NCBI GenBank assembly: GCA_930633525.1
Contig: CAKNFP010000001.1
Span: 372,001-436,000 of the forward strand
Direction of reading: 5' to 3'
Length of the DNA: 64,000 bases
DNA from: Hyphomicrobiales bacterium
Lineage (GTDB): Bacteria > Pseudomonadota > Alphaproteobacteria > Rhizobiales > Beijerinckiaceae
Of the stretch, positions 44,652 through 52,807 are shown piece by piece. Every line of letters begins with the position of its first letter. Position 1 is the stretch's first letter. The notes beneath the pieces were generated by a model that saw only the letters and a list, made by a program, of their open reading frames with translations, ran no database searches and had not been told where the DNA came from. The translations under genes and the position numbers were made by a program.

Positions 44652-44684
44652 GAGGGCTGGCAGGCTGTTCTCGCGTCAGCCCTC
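44652..44684. terminator. Stem-loop between convergent FAH and PucR genes
   Basis: GAGGGCTG (44652-44659) and CAGCCCTC (44677-44684) form a perfect 8-bp stem with a 17-base loop, at the convergence point and overlapping the PucR stop codon. It could terminate both transcripts; there is no strong T-run. Confidence 0.4.
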
Positions 44685-46274
44685 CGCATTCGTCAGCAGG
44701 GGAAGCAACTGCAGCGCCACATAGAGGCGCAGGCGCGTATCGGTCCGGAAATCGGTCAGGCCGAGAATCGTGCGGCACCGCTCAAGCCGCTGGCGCACCG
44801 TGTTGACGTGCAGCCCCAGAAGCTCCGCGGTGCGCGCCATGCTTTCGTCCTCGCGCAGCCATATCTTCAGCGTTTCAATCAGCGGGGTTCCCTGCTCGCC
44901 CATCGCCAGCAGCGGCTCGAGCAGCCGCAGGAACCCGGGGCGGCTCTCCGCGATGACGGATGGATGCGTAAGCAATCGCAGCAGCATCACGTCCTCATGC
45001 CGGCTCATGCGGTTGAAGCCGTTGAGACTCACGCCGAACATCATCGCCTGGGTCGCCTCGTGCCGCAGACTGGCCGCCTCGGACAGAGCGGCCGGGCCGG
45101 ACTGGCCAAGGCCATAGCGAAAGCCCTGGGCACGTGCGAGCTGTCGCTCGAAAATCTGATGCAGTTCACGCAGCACGGCTTCGCTGGACAAGGGGGCAAG
45201 GCCAGGGGCTGGCACGGCAACGACATATTCGCTGCCGTCGTCCTCCTCGCGCAGCAGGGCTTTGTGGCGCCGCGAAAACTGGCGCAGGCGCAGCGCGAGC
45301 AGCGCGCCATCCAGCGTGCCGGCGTCAAAAATGCGGGCAACCACCGTGTGCCACGCGTTTCCCTGGGGCAGGGCCTTGCCAATGAGAACATTCTTGGCCT
45401 CGCGCGACAGCAGCGGATCAAGCAGATCACCGAGCAGCTTTGCATTGCTTGCAAGATTTGCACGCGGGCCGGCGTTGGCGTCGACCAGCGTTTGCAGGAG
45501 GTGCACGGAGAGACGCAAGCATTCGAGGTCGGGTTCTGAAGCGCTCTGCTCGCGCTCGACAACAGCCACCAGGCCGCCGCCGTTCACACCCATTCCCGAA
45601 CGCGCCACGGCGACCTTTTCGCCACCGACCGTCACCCGCAGGGGCATGTCGTCCGGCTGGGCCCCGGTCGCCGCACCGTCGATGAGCATTTCGGCCAGCA
45701 TTTCGGCCTCGGCCTCGGTAACCCCGCGACTTTCGAGCTGCAAACCCGCTTCATTTTCGAGGGCTAGCACCACCGGCAGATTGACGAAGCCGGCCACCAG
45801 ATCGAACAGCTCGCGCAGGGAACCAATCCCTGTGCGATGCTGCGAAAAGGCGCGGTAGATGGCGCTGAGATAGGCCGCCTCGCGTCCCTGCTGCCGGCCG
45901 TCATGAGCAAAGACCCTGCCCAGCAGATCGCTCCACGGCAACGGTCCCGGCAAGGAGATGATCGGAAACCCGAGCTCGTCGGCACGGCGACGCGCGTTGT
46001 CGGGGAATTCGCGGAGATACCGGGTCAGCTTGACACCGAGGCCCGCCGCGTTGCGCGCCGCAAGCTGCTCGATCAGAGCCACCAGCACATCCGGGCCTTG
46101 CTGCACAGGGTAAGTGCTGGTCACGACGAATTCGTGCGGCTTCACCCAATTCACCGCATCAGGCGCGTCGATGACGGTGATGGATTGGACGTCGACGGAC
46201 AGAGAGCTGGCACCGGCTATGACGGTATGGCCGGAGAGGATCTCCCAATCCAGGATTTCGCGCAGGCTTAGCAT
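44676..46274 (-). CDS. PucR-family transcriptional regulator
   Basis: A 532-residue regulator. The N-terminal PucR domain (about 1-125) begins LSLREILDWEILSGHTVIAGASSLS and includes VKPHEFVVTSTYPV; a GAF-like middle follows; the C-terminal helix-turn-helix is RTAELLGLHVNTVRQRLERCRTILGL. PucR regulators sense purine- or amino-acid-derived ligands and often sit next to the operon they control. It is convergent with the M20/ABC/UxaA operon, so it may regulate it. ATG 46274 starts the domain; the open frame to 46730 was rejected because it reads antisense through a decayed gene. Confidence 0.9.
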   Translation of the reverse strand: MLSLREILDWEILSGHTVIAGASSLSVDVQSITVIDAPDAVNWVKPHEFVVTSTYPVQQGPDVLVALIEQLAARNAAGLGVKLTRYLREFPDNARRRADELGFPIISLPGPLPWSDLLGRVFAHDGRQQGREAAYLSAIYRAFSQHRTGIGSLRELFDLVAGFVNLPVVLALENEAGLQLESRGVTEAEAEMLAEMLIDGAATGAQPDDMPLRVTVGGEKVAVARSGMGVNGGGLVAVVEREQSASEPDLECLRLSVHLLQTLVDANAGPRANLASNAKLLGDLLDPLLSREAKNVLIGKALPQGNAWHTVVARIFDAGTLDGALLALRLRQFSRRHKALLREEDDGSEYVVAVPAPGLAPLSSEAVLRELHQIFERQLARAQGFRYGLGQSGPAALSEAASLRHEATQAMMFGVSLNGFNRMSRHEDVMLLRLLTHPSVIAESRPGFLRLLEPLLAMGEQGTPLIETLKIWLREDESMARTAELLGLHVNTVRQRLERCRTILGLTDFRTDTRLRLYVALQLLPLLTNAEG

Positions 46275-46289
46275 GAGGCTTCGGGAGGA

Positions 46290-46718
46290 ATGGCTTCGGG
46301 CGTGTGCGCCATCGTGCGATGTTTTCCTTTCAGGGGTCCATTGGCCAATCTCATGCAGGAGAAGGCACTCGCCTGCTTTGCGCAAGATGTCGATCCCGAT
46401 CATCCGGATTGGGATTGGCGATTCACCGGGCGGATCAAGCGATAACTGAAGGCTGCTGTCCCCGACCGGTGGTACGACATCGCATGCCTGGCGGCATAGG
46501 GCACCATCGCCGCAGTTGCCGTCGACGCAGCTCTCGCCGGCCTTGATCCCGGCGAGTTGACAACGTTGCCGGATATGCTCGAGTGGGAAGCTTACGGCGC
46601 GGCGCCGGAAACTCGCACCAAAGATTGCCTTGAAGGCCCTCGCACAGCCGACCTCAAGACTGTCCAAGCGCATCCGCCGGACATGGCCGCCTATGACAGG
46701 GAAAGGAACCCGCGATGA
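46290..46718 (+). pseudogene. Decayed gene of unknown family coupled to the CurA-like gene
   Basis: One frame with protein-like composition runs from ATG 46290 (GGGAGGA just upstream) to TGA 46716-46718, interrupted by TAA at 46443 and TAG at 46497. Segments such as QDVDPDHPDWDWRFTGRIKR, AAVPDRWYDIACLAA and LPDMLEWEAYGAAPETRTK look like real protein. Its final stop overlaps the next gene's ATG (ATGA), as for a coupled upstream gene. I do not recognise the family. This accounts for the otherwise empty 440 bases before 46715. Confidence 0.5.
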
Positions 46719-47722
46719 GATCGTCAGCAATCGTTCTGGCCAGCCGGCCGACAGGCGCAGCAGGGCCTGAGCATTTTCGGACGGAGGCGATCGAGATCAA
46801 CGAGCCGCGTGAGGGCGAAGTCTTACTTCGTGTCCTCTATCTCTCGCTCGATCCTTATATGCGCGGTCGCATGAGCGACGCCAAATCCTATGCCAAACCA
46901 GTTCCCGTCGGGGGCATCATGGAAGGCGAGACGGTTTGCGAAGTCACGCAGTCCGGGAGCCCTGAGTTCAAATCGGGTGATATCGTTCGCGCGATGACGG
47001 GGTGGCGCACTCACGCGGTCATGGATGCCAAGCGCGTTCAGCATGTCAACGCTTACGGCGCTCCCATTTCCACCACGCTCGGCGTCCTCGGCATGCCTGG
47101 ATTCACGGCATATAGCGGAATGAAGGTCATCGGCCGGCCCAAGGCCGGCGAAACGGTCGTCGTTGCGGCCGCTTCCGGACCTGTCGGATCACTCGTCGGC
47201 CAGCTTGCAAAGCGGGCTGGCGCACGCGCCGTGGGCATCGCGGGCGGCAAGGACAAATGCGACTATGTAAAAGACACATTGGGCTTCGACGCTGTGGTCG
47301 ATCACCGTTCAGCCGATTTCGCATCTGAGCTTTCCAGGGCCTGCCCCGATGGCATTGACGTCTACTTCGAAAATGTCGGCGGCTATGTCTGGGATGCAGT
47401 GTTTCCGCTCTTGAACCAATATGCCCGCGTGCCTGTCTGCGGACTTATCGCCCAGTACAACGGTCCGGACAAAGGCGAGCAGGATCGGCTCCCTGCCACG
47501 ATGTCCGCGATCCTCCGCCGGAGCCTTCTCTTGAGGGGGTTCATAAACACCGAATTCGCTGAAGATTATTACGAATCGTTTCAGCGGGAGATTGGTCCGC
47601 TCGTCGCCTCGGCACAGATAAAGTATCGCGAAGACATTGTGGACGGCCTCGAAAACGCCCCAGACGCATTCATAGGAATGCTCTCGGGCCGTAACTTCGG
47701 CAAGCTGCTCATCCGCATGTAG
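46715..47722 (+). CDS. NADP-dependent oxidoreductase, medium-chain MDR family (CurA / alkenal reductase-like)
   Basis: A 335-residue zinc-free MDR. It has LYLSLDPYMRGRMSD, the family start; GMPGFTAYSGMKVIGRPKAGETVVVAAASGPVGSLVGQLAK, the NADP site; and VDVYFENVGG-like IDVYFENVGGYVWDAVFPLLN. The family reduces activated C=C bonds (curcumin/dihydrocurcumin reductase, 2-alkenal reductase, leukotriene B4 12-hydroxydehydrogenase). It is preceded by a decayed coupled gene and followed by a transposase relic, so its original operon looks partly lost. Confidence 0.93.
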   Translation: MRSSAIVLASRPTGAAGPEHFRTEAIEINEPREGEVLLRVLYLSLDPYMRGRMSDAKSYAKPVPVGGIMEGETVCEVTQSGSPEFKSGDIVRAMTGWRTHAVMDAKRVQHVNAYGAPISTTLGVLGMPGFTAYSGMKVIGRPKAGETVVVAAASGPVGSLVGQLAKRAGARAVGIAGGKDKCDYVKDTLGFDAVVDHRSADFASELSRACPDGIDVYFENVGGYVWDAVFPLLNQYARVPVCGLIAQYNGPDKGEQDRLPATMSAILRRSLLLRGFINTEFAEDYYESFQREIGPLVASAQIKYREDIVDGLENAPDAFIGMLSGRNFGKLLIRM

Positions 47723-47867
47723 TATTGACCCAAGCAATGTCTGATTTTGGCGGATATCGTTGAAAAGTGGGCATTGCGGGGTGCCTGGAGTCCTTGCTCT
47801 GCCCCTTTGAAACTGGACCGTTTGAAGCTGGAGTTTTCCGCGCCGTTTCCCTTGGATCCGGCATGCC

Positions 47868-47990
47868 TGTGCGGTTCTGGAATTCGATACCTCAAGCTAC
47901 CACTACAAATCGTGCGGGCCCGACCAAGCCCTGCGGGCTACCCGGATCAAGACGATCCGCGAGACCCGCGCAGGATCCAGTCGGCGACGG
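47868..47990 (+). mobile_element. Relic of an IS3-family transposase (OrfB fragment)
   Basis: Within the 343-bp gap between the CurA-like and FMN-reductase genes, a + strand frame at 47871-47982 reads TSSYHYKSCGPDQ, then RIKTIRETR. This resembles the start of IS3-type OrfB (T-S-x-Y-H-Y-K-S, then I-K-x-I-x-E-T-R). There is no start, DDE motif or clear terminal repeat, so only a short decayed piece remains. The rest of the gap (47723-47867, 47991-48065) shows nothing I recognise. Confidence 0.5.
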
Positions 47991-48065
47991 CGTCGCTACC
48001 TCGGATCCACTGCTCTGTCGTCGCGGGGATCGGGGGCGTATCCGTCCTGAGCAGACGACAACCAG

Positions 48066-48626
48066 TCAGGCTTGGCCGTGTCGATCGATGAATTGGGCGA
48101 AAGCCACCAGTTGACCGGCGATGAAATCACGCGTGGCCGGATCAACAAGTCGACCGTCCGAAATCTTGGATCCGGCGCTGCCGATGACGACCTCCGGCTT
48201 GTTCAACGGCAGCGCATCGAGAAAGACCAGAACCTGCCTGAGATGATATTGTGCCCGGATGCCGCCGAGCACGCCCGCCGATGCCGTCTGAATGGCGACC
48301 GGCTTGCCTCGGAAGGGCGGAGGGGAAAGGCGCGACACCCAGTCCAGTGCATTCTTCAGGAATCCGGGGATCGAGTAATTGTATTCCGGCGTTACGAACA
48401 GGACCCCCGACGCGCCGCGAATTGCCTCCCCCAGTGCAAGGGCCTTCGCCGGGAAGCCCTCAGCCTGGATATCGGCGTTATAGTGGGGCAGTTCGTCCAA
48501 GCCGCCGAGCACGGTGACGAGCATACCCTCCGGTGCGAGCTCCTGCAGGCTGCGCGCGATGGTGGCGTGATAAGAGCCGCTGCGCAGGCTACCACAGAGC
48601 ACAACGACATTGGAGGAATGGGGCAT
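48066..48626 (-). CDS. NADPH-dependent FMN reductase family protein
   Basis: A 186-residue flavodoxin-like reductase. The FMN phosphate loop is VLCGSLRSGSYHATIARSL and the second flavin contact is FVTPEYNYSIPGFLKNALDW, followed by FRGKPVAIQTASAGVLGGIRAQYHLRQVL. It supplies reduced FMN or reduces quinones or azo compounds. Starts at 48626 and 48635 are both possible. It lies downstream of the COG0523 GTPase on the same strand (gap about 110 bases), so it may be the last gene of the dioxygenase operon. Confidence 0.92.
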   Translation of the reverse strand: MPHSSNVVVLCGSLRSGSYHATIARSLQELAPEGMLVTVLGGLDELPHYNADIQAEGFPAKALALGEAIRGASGVLFVTPEYNYSIPGFLKNALDWVSRLSPPPFRGKPVAIQTASAGVLGGIRAQYHLRQVLVFLDALPLNKPEVVIGSAGSKISDGRLVDPATRDFIAGQLVAFAQFIDRHGQA

Positions 48627-48739
48627 GATATCCATCTTTCGCGGAGAGAGCCCGATCACTCGCGCCTGTTGAGATCGGAGCCCGGACTCGGAAGCCGGCA
48701 TATATTTGTGTGCTGTCGGAAGCGTCGGCGTGCTCCGCC

Positions 48740-49762
48740 TCACCCTGCCTCGTTGGCCAGCACCTTGAGTCCGAGTTCGTCGCGGATGCGTGCTTCGGAC
48801 AAGTCACGGGCCAGAACCACGATGCGGCTGCTGCGCGCATCGGCTTGCGGCCAACCGGGCAGCAGCGAAGGCGGGTAGAAATAGTGCTTCACGCCGTGGA
48901 TGACGCAGGGTCTCGCTTCACCGCTCAGGTTGAGGATACCCTTGAGCCGCAGGAGATTATCGCCATGAGCGCTCACGAAATTCTCGAGCCGGTTTGCGAA
49001 ATCGGGCCAGTCGATCGGCTCGGCCTGGGTGAAGCTGTAGCTCGCGATGCCTGAATCATGTGGGGAAGCGGGCCCGTCCGTCGGTTCGCAGCGCAGCGGC
49101 CGCTGCCGCAACCATCTGTGCGTGTCGATCCGTCCCGCGCCCGCATCGTAAAGCCCGGCGCTCAGGATTAATCCGGGATCGGCCAGAACCTCGTCCGCCG
49201 AATGGCAGGTGGCGGAGCGGTTCAGGCGCATCAGCCGCTCCTCCAGCTCCGCGCGCCCGGCGGCGCCTGCGAGATCGACCTTGGAGATGACGATCCTGTC
49301 GGCCATGGCGGCCTGCTGCGCACATTCATATTCCCGCTCAAGCTGATCGGCCCCATTGACCGCGTCCAGAACCGCGACGATGCCGTCCAACCGGAAGGCT
49401 GAGGCGGCCTCGCCGCTGCCGATCAGCGAGAACACCAGCGGGGCAGGATCAGCCAGTCCGGTCGTCTCGATCACAACACGCCGGACTTCGCCCGCACGGA
49501 TACGCGGCAACAGGGGAAGCAGCGCCAGGCCGACTTCGTCCCGGAAGGTGCAGCAGATGCAGCCTCCTTCCATCAGCATTACGTCCTCGCCGACGGCGGG
49601 CTGGACCAGGAGATGGTCAAGGCCCACGGCGCCGAGTTCGTTGATCAGGACGGCGGTCTTGTCGAAAGCCGGGTGCCGCAGCAGCCCGTTCAGCAGCGTC
49701 GTCTTCCCGGCCCCGAGAAAGCCGGTGAGGATCGTCACGGGAACGGGGCCGTCCGGGCTCAT
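48740..49762 (-). CDS. COG0523 (CobW/YjiA-type) GTP-binding metallochaperone
   Basis: A 340-residue P-loop GTPase. Walker A is GFLGAGKTTLLN, the metal motif C-x-C-C is in MEGGCICCTFRDE, Walker B is VVIETTGLADPAP and the guanine-specificity motif is ISKVDLAG. A CobW C-terminal domain follows from about residue 230 (RPCVIHGVKHYFYPP). The family delivers Zn, Co or other metals to target enzymes. ATG 49762 begins the conserved domain; 60 codons open upstream overlap the Ldh_2 gene. Its position inside a catabolic operon with a metal-dependent dioxygenase is unusual. Confidence 0.92.
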   Translation of the reverse strand: MSPDGPVPVTILTGFLGAGKTTLLNGLLRHPAFDKTAVLINELGAVGLDHLLVQPAVGEDVMLMEGGCICCTFRDEVGLALLPLLPRIRAGEVRRVVIETTGLADPAPLVFSLIGSGEAASAFRLDGIVAVLDAVNGADQLEREYECAQQAAMADRIVISKVDLAGAAGRAELEERLMRLNRSATCHSADEVLADPGLILSAGLYDAGAGRIDTHRWLRQRPLRCEPTDGPASPHDSGIASYSFTQAEPIDWPDFANRLENFVSAHGDNLLRLKGILNLSGEARPCVIHGVKHYFYPPSLLPGWPQADARSSRIVVLARDLSEARIRDELGLKVLANEAG

Positions 49763-49802
49763 CGCGAATGCGCGCCGAATGCGCAAGGGTCGAGGGCGCG
49801 GA

Positions 49803-50858
49803 TCATGCGTTCCGCCCGGCGGGAACTGCGAGCGCCGCCGGAACAGCCACCGCATATTTCGCCGCCGCCTCGACGAGGCGCCGCGCCGTGCCGGGCGCCA
49901 GCGGAATGCCGTCTGCGGCGCGCAGCCGCCCGGTCCGCGCACTGCGCTCGCCCGGCAGTGTCACGGCGTCGAAGCCCGATGCCGGTTCGAGACCGTGTAT
50001 CGCATCCCGCAACGAGGATACTGCGGCATCGAACGCCTCGCGCGGGCCGAAGGCCGCCGGGTCGATGGCGATGACGGCGCCGTTGAATCCGCCCTTCTTC
50101 TGTCCCAGCAAGACGGAGCCGATCACCGGATTTCCGGCCAGAACGCTGGTCAGGACCTCGATCATCAGCGAGAGCCCGGAACCCTTCGCCCCCGCCATCG
50201 GGAGCAGCGCGGCGACCTTGTTAGGATCGGTCGTCTCCGCACCATCCCCGTCGACGGCCCAGCCCGGTGGGATCGGCTTGCCTGCGTCCTTGGCGGCCAG
50301 AACCTTGCCCAGCGCGACGGCGGCGGTCGACATGTCGAGCAGAATGGGATCGTCGCCTGGCACAGGCACGGCAATCGCGAGCGGATTCGTCGAGAGGGCT
50401 TCTCCCTTGGCGCCGAAGTAGCTCATCAGTGGCTTCGAGGCTGTCATGACCATGCCGACCAGACCGCGCTCCGCCAGCGCCGACGCGAAATATCCGATCG
50501 CGCCCGCATGGGAGATGGCCCGCGCCGCGCACCAGCCGATCCCGCAACGCCTCGCATTGGCTTCGGCCGCGTCGACCGCTGCGTTCATGCCCACCGCACC
50601 GGGGCATTTGCCGCCGTCCAGAACCGTGATGGCCCCGAATGCGCTGACCGTGCTGACCGCGCCTCCGGAAATGAGGACGCGTTCCTGGATCATCTCGATA
50701 TAGCGGGGAATACGCAGCACGCCGTGGCTGTCTATGCCCCGAAGATTGGCCCAGACCAGAAGATCGGCAGTCTGGCGGGCGTCGGCCTGCGTGAAGCCTC
50801 CGCCGTGCAGGAGGTGGGTGGCGAACTCCCTGAGGTCGTCGGCCTGAACGATGGGCAT
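49803..50858 (-). CDS. Malate/L-lactate dehydrogenase-like (Ldh_2) family oxidoreductase
   Basis: A 351-residue Ldh_2-family NAD(P) enzyme: LLVWANLRGIDSHGVLRIPRYIEM holds the catalytic His, and KCPGAVGMNAAVDAAEANARRCGIGWCAARAISHAGAIGYF and PIPPGWAVDGDGAETTDPN are conserved. The fold is unrelated to classical lactate dehydrogenase; members oxidise 2-hydroxy acids such as malate, sulfolactate or ureidoglycolate, or reduce cyclic imines. It lies 21 bases after the alpha/beta hydrolase and 40 before the GTPase. Confidence 0.93.
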   Translation of the reverse strand: MPIVQADDLREFATHLLHGGGFTQADARQTADLLVWANLRGIDSHGVLRIPRYIEMIQERVLISGGAVSTVSAFGAITVLDGGKCPGAVGMNAAVDAAEANARRCGIGWCAARAISHAGAIGYFASALAERGLVGMVMTASKPLMSYFGAKGEALSTNPLAIAVPVPGDDPILLDMSTAAVALGKVLAAKDAGKPIPPGWAVDGDGAETTDPNKVAALLPMAGAKGSGLSLMIEVLTSVLAGNPVIGSVLLGQKKGGFNGAVIAIDPAAFGPREAFDAAVSSLRDAIHGLEPASGFDAVTLPGERSARTGRLRAADGIPLAPGTARRLVEAAAKYAVAVPAALAVPAGRNA

Positions 50859-50879
50859 GGCGATTTCCTGGAGCTTGTG

Positions 50880-51758
50880 TCAGGTCGACAGCGGTGTGGG
50901 GAAGAACTTGTCAAGCCAGCCCTTCATCACCGCCTTGGTGCGCGGCGCATCCTGTGGCGCGAGCGGGAAATGCGCCGTGGTATCGATCAAGATCAGCTCG
51001 GTCGGCTGGCCCGCCTTCTCGAACATCCGCACGGACTCGATGGTCGGGGTGATGATGTCGTGGGCGGTGTGGAACAGCAGCAGCGGCCGTGGCGCGATAT
51101 TGGCCACGACGTCGTCGGCGCGGAAATTCATCATCGACCACGCCGTCTCGGTCGGGATCTCCATGATCGCCTTGGGCGAGAGGTTCTTGCGCAGCGCTTC
51201 GGGAATCGGCACCGCGTCGAAGCGGGACATCCAGAGGCTCTCGCCCGTCGCCTGTTTGTGGGCGCGGCCGTTATCGAGAATGCTGGTGAATTTGCTCCAG
51301 GCCTCGGGCGTCGGATGCTGGCCGCGGAATTTACGCTCGCCGTTGCCCCAGCCGCAGGAGGAGATGCAGCAGGCGACGCGCTCGTCGACGCCGGCGGTAT
51401 AGACCGACACGGCGGCACCGAAGCTGTGCCCGGTAATGCCGATGCGCTTGGGATCGACCTCCGGCCGCTTCGCCAGCCAGGTCAGCGCGTTCTTGGCGTC
51501 GGCGACCTGATCCATGCAGCGGACCTGACCGCGCTCGCCCTCGCTCTCGCCGCAGCAGCGGAAGTCGAAGCGCAGCGCGACATAGCCGAAGGCCTCGATC
51601 ATCTCGGCCTGGATCTGGGCATGGCTTTCGTCCTTGGAACCGACGAAGCCGTGACAGACGATGAAGGCGGGTAGCGGTTGGCCGGCATAACCTTCGGGGA
51701 CATGAATCACGCCCGAGAGCTTCAGCCCGTCGGATTCGAACGAGATCTTTTCCTGCAT
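50880..51758 (-). CDS. Alpha/beta hydrolase (dienelactone-hydrolase/FrsA-like)
   Basis: A 292-residue alpha/beta hydrolase. HGFVGSKDESH is the oxyanion region, GITGHSFGAAVS the nucleophile elbow (Ser), and HDIITPTIES plus DTTAHFPLAPQD carry the Asp and His candidates. The frame opens at 51866, but MQEKISFESDGLKLSG at 51758 begins the domain, with GGAAAG upstream. It may hydrolyse an ester or lactone, or cleave a C-C bond, after the dioxygenase step (inference from order). Confidence 0.9.
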   Translation of the reverse strand: MQEKISFESDGLKLSGVIHVPEGYAGQPLPAFIVCHGFVGSKDESHAQIQAEMIEAFGYVALRFDFRCCGESEGERGQVRCMDQVADAKNALTWLAKRPEVDPKRIGITGHSFGAAVSVYTAGVDERVACCISSCGWGNGERKFRGQHPTPEAWSKFTSILDNGRAHKQATGESLWMSRFDAVPIPEALRKNLSPKAIMEIPTETAWSMMNFRADDVVANIAPRPLLLFHTAHDIITPTIESVRMFEKAGQPTELILIDTTAHFPLAPQDAPRTKAVMKGWLDKFFPTPLST

Positions 51759-51798
51759 CGGAGCTTTCCTTGAGGCGAATGCGATCGGCGCGCTGCGT

Positions 51799-52704
51799 TC
51801 AGCCGAGCGGCTGGAAAGGGAAGGTGTGCTCGCGCCACTCCAGCGGAGCCGGCGTGCCCCAGACATTCATGTCGCGGACATTGCCCGGGCGAGCGAGATT
51901 GGTGATGATGCGCGGCTCGAAATCAGCGTCGTCCGCCACCGCGGCCATCGGCCCGGAGCATTCGACGATGCATCCCGCCGAGTCGACATAATAGGCGTAA
52001 GTATTGTCACCTGGCCGATGCCGCCCCGGCCCCCACATCAGCTGCCGGTCGAAGCGATCCAGAGTATCGCCCAGGCGGCAATACATGTTGAATTCCGGGA
52101 ATTCGAACGAGTAGTGGTGCAGTCCTGGCGCGGCGCTCTTCACCACGCCGATGATATGGTGCTGGCGGTTTCCGCCATACATCCAGGACAGCGCATCGTT
52201 GACCATGCGCTCAGACAGCTTCATCCCGCAGATCGCCTGCAACTGATGACGCGTCGCCTCCGGGTTTGGCGAAAGCAGATTGGCATGGTCGAGACGTCGC
52301 GGCCCGACACCGTTGGTCGGGTAGCGCGGATTGTACATGTTATCGACGATCGGCGTGTGAACCTCGAAGCGCAGCCCCTCCGGCGTCGCGAACGTCACCG
52401 ATGCTGTCACCCCCTCGAGGCTCGGCTCTTCGGAGAGAATACGGCAGCCGGCACCCGCGACCCGGGATCCGGCCTCGCGCACGGCCTCGGGAGTCAAGGC
52501 CTCGAGCCCGATGGTATGGGCGCTGTTCTCATCGGCCGCGAGCAAAACCAGCTCGGCGGCGCGCCCATTGGCGCTCAGCCACACCTCGGTATCGCTGCGT
52601 CGTGTGATCCGCAGACCGAGGATCTCCGTCGAATCGCGAACGACATCCTCGAGCCGGTTCGTGTTGATCTTCACGTGCCCGAGCGCATGCACGAGGTGGG
52701 ACAT
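51799..52704 (-). CDS. Extradiol dioxygenase-like VOC protein (catechol 2,3-dioxygenase family)
   Basis: A 301-residue two-module type I extradiol protein. Module 1 is ALGHVKINTNRLEDVVRDSTEILGL; module 2 holds the metal ligands: His in RLDHANLLSPN, His in GLHHYSFEFPE and Glu in GCIVECSGPM, with a Tyr in TYAYYVDSAG. All three ligands are present, so it probably cleaves a catechol-like ring or similar diol with Fe(II). The upstream gap holds two TTTTCGAAATTA copies, so it may have its own GntR-controlled promoter. Confidence 0.9.
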   Translation of the reverse strand: MSHLVHALGHVKINTNRLEDVVRDSTEILGLRITRRSDTEVWLSANGRAAELVLLAADENSAHTIGLEALTPEAVREAGSRVAGAGCRILSEEPSLEGVTASVTFATPEGLRFEVHTPIVDNMYNPRYPTNGVGPRRLDHANLLSPNPEATRHQLQAICGMKLSERMVNDALSWMYGGNRQHHIIGVVKSAAPGLHHYSFEFPEFNMYCRLGDTLDRFDRQLMWGPGRHRPGDNTYAYYVDSAGCIVECSGPMAAVADDADFEPRIITNLARPGNVRDMNVWGTPAPLEWREHTFPFQPLG

Positions 52705-52777
52705 GAGCTTTCTCCCTGAAGCCTTGTCGATTTGGTCTGCGCGGCGTTTTAGCGGGGAATACGTCGATCCGCAATTG

Positions 52778-52807
52778 TTTTCGAAATTAGTATGATTTTC
52801 GAAATTA
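52778..52807. promoter_or_regulatory. Tandem candidate GntR operators upstream of the dioxygenase gene
   Basis: Two exact copies of TTTTCGAAATTA lie at 52778-52789 and 52796-52807, 18 bases apart. They sit in the gap before the dioxygenase gene and touch the stop codon of the FAH gene. The core TTTCGAAA is palindromic. The same word recurs at 53714 and, with variations, at 54658 and 54676. Confidence 0.7.

Noticed and set aside
44676..46730. Long N-terminal extension of the PucR-family protein
   Set aside because: Residues before 46274 match no PucR feature and lie opposite a decayed + strand gene with better protein character.
47747..48091. 114-codon + strand ORF in the gap after the CurA-like gene
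   Set aside because: The frame is not protein-like, runs into the FMN-reductase gene and differs from the frame with transposase similarity.
49356..51674. 772-codon + strand open frame
   Set aside because: It runs antisense through the GTPase, Ldh_2 and hydrolase genes, all of which have intact family motifs on the other strand.
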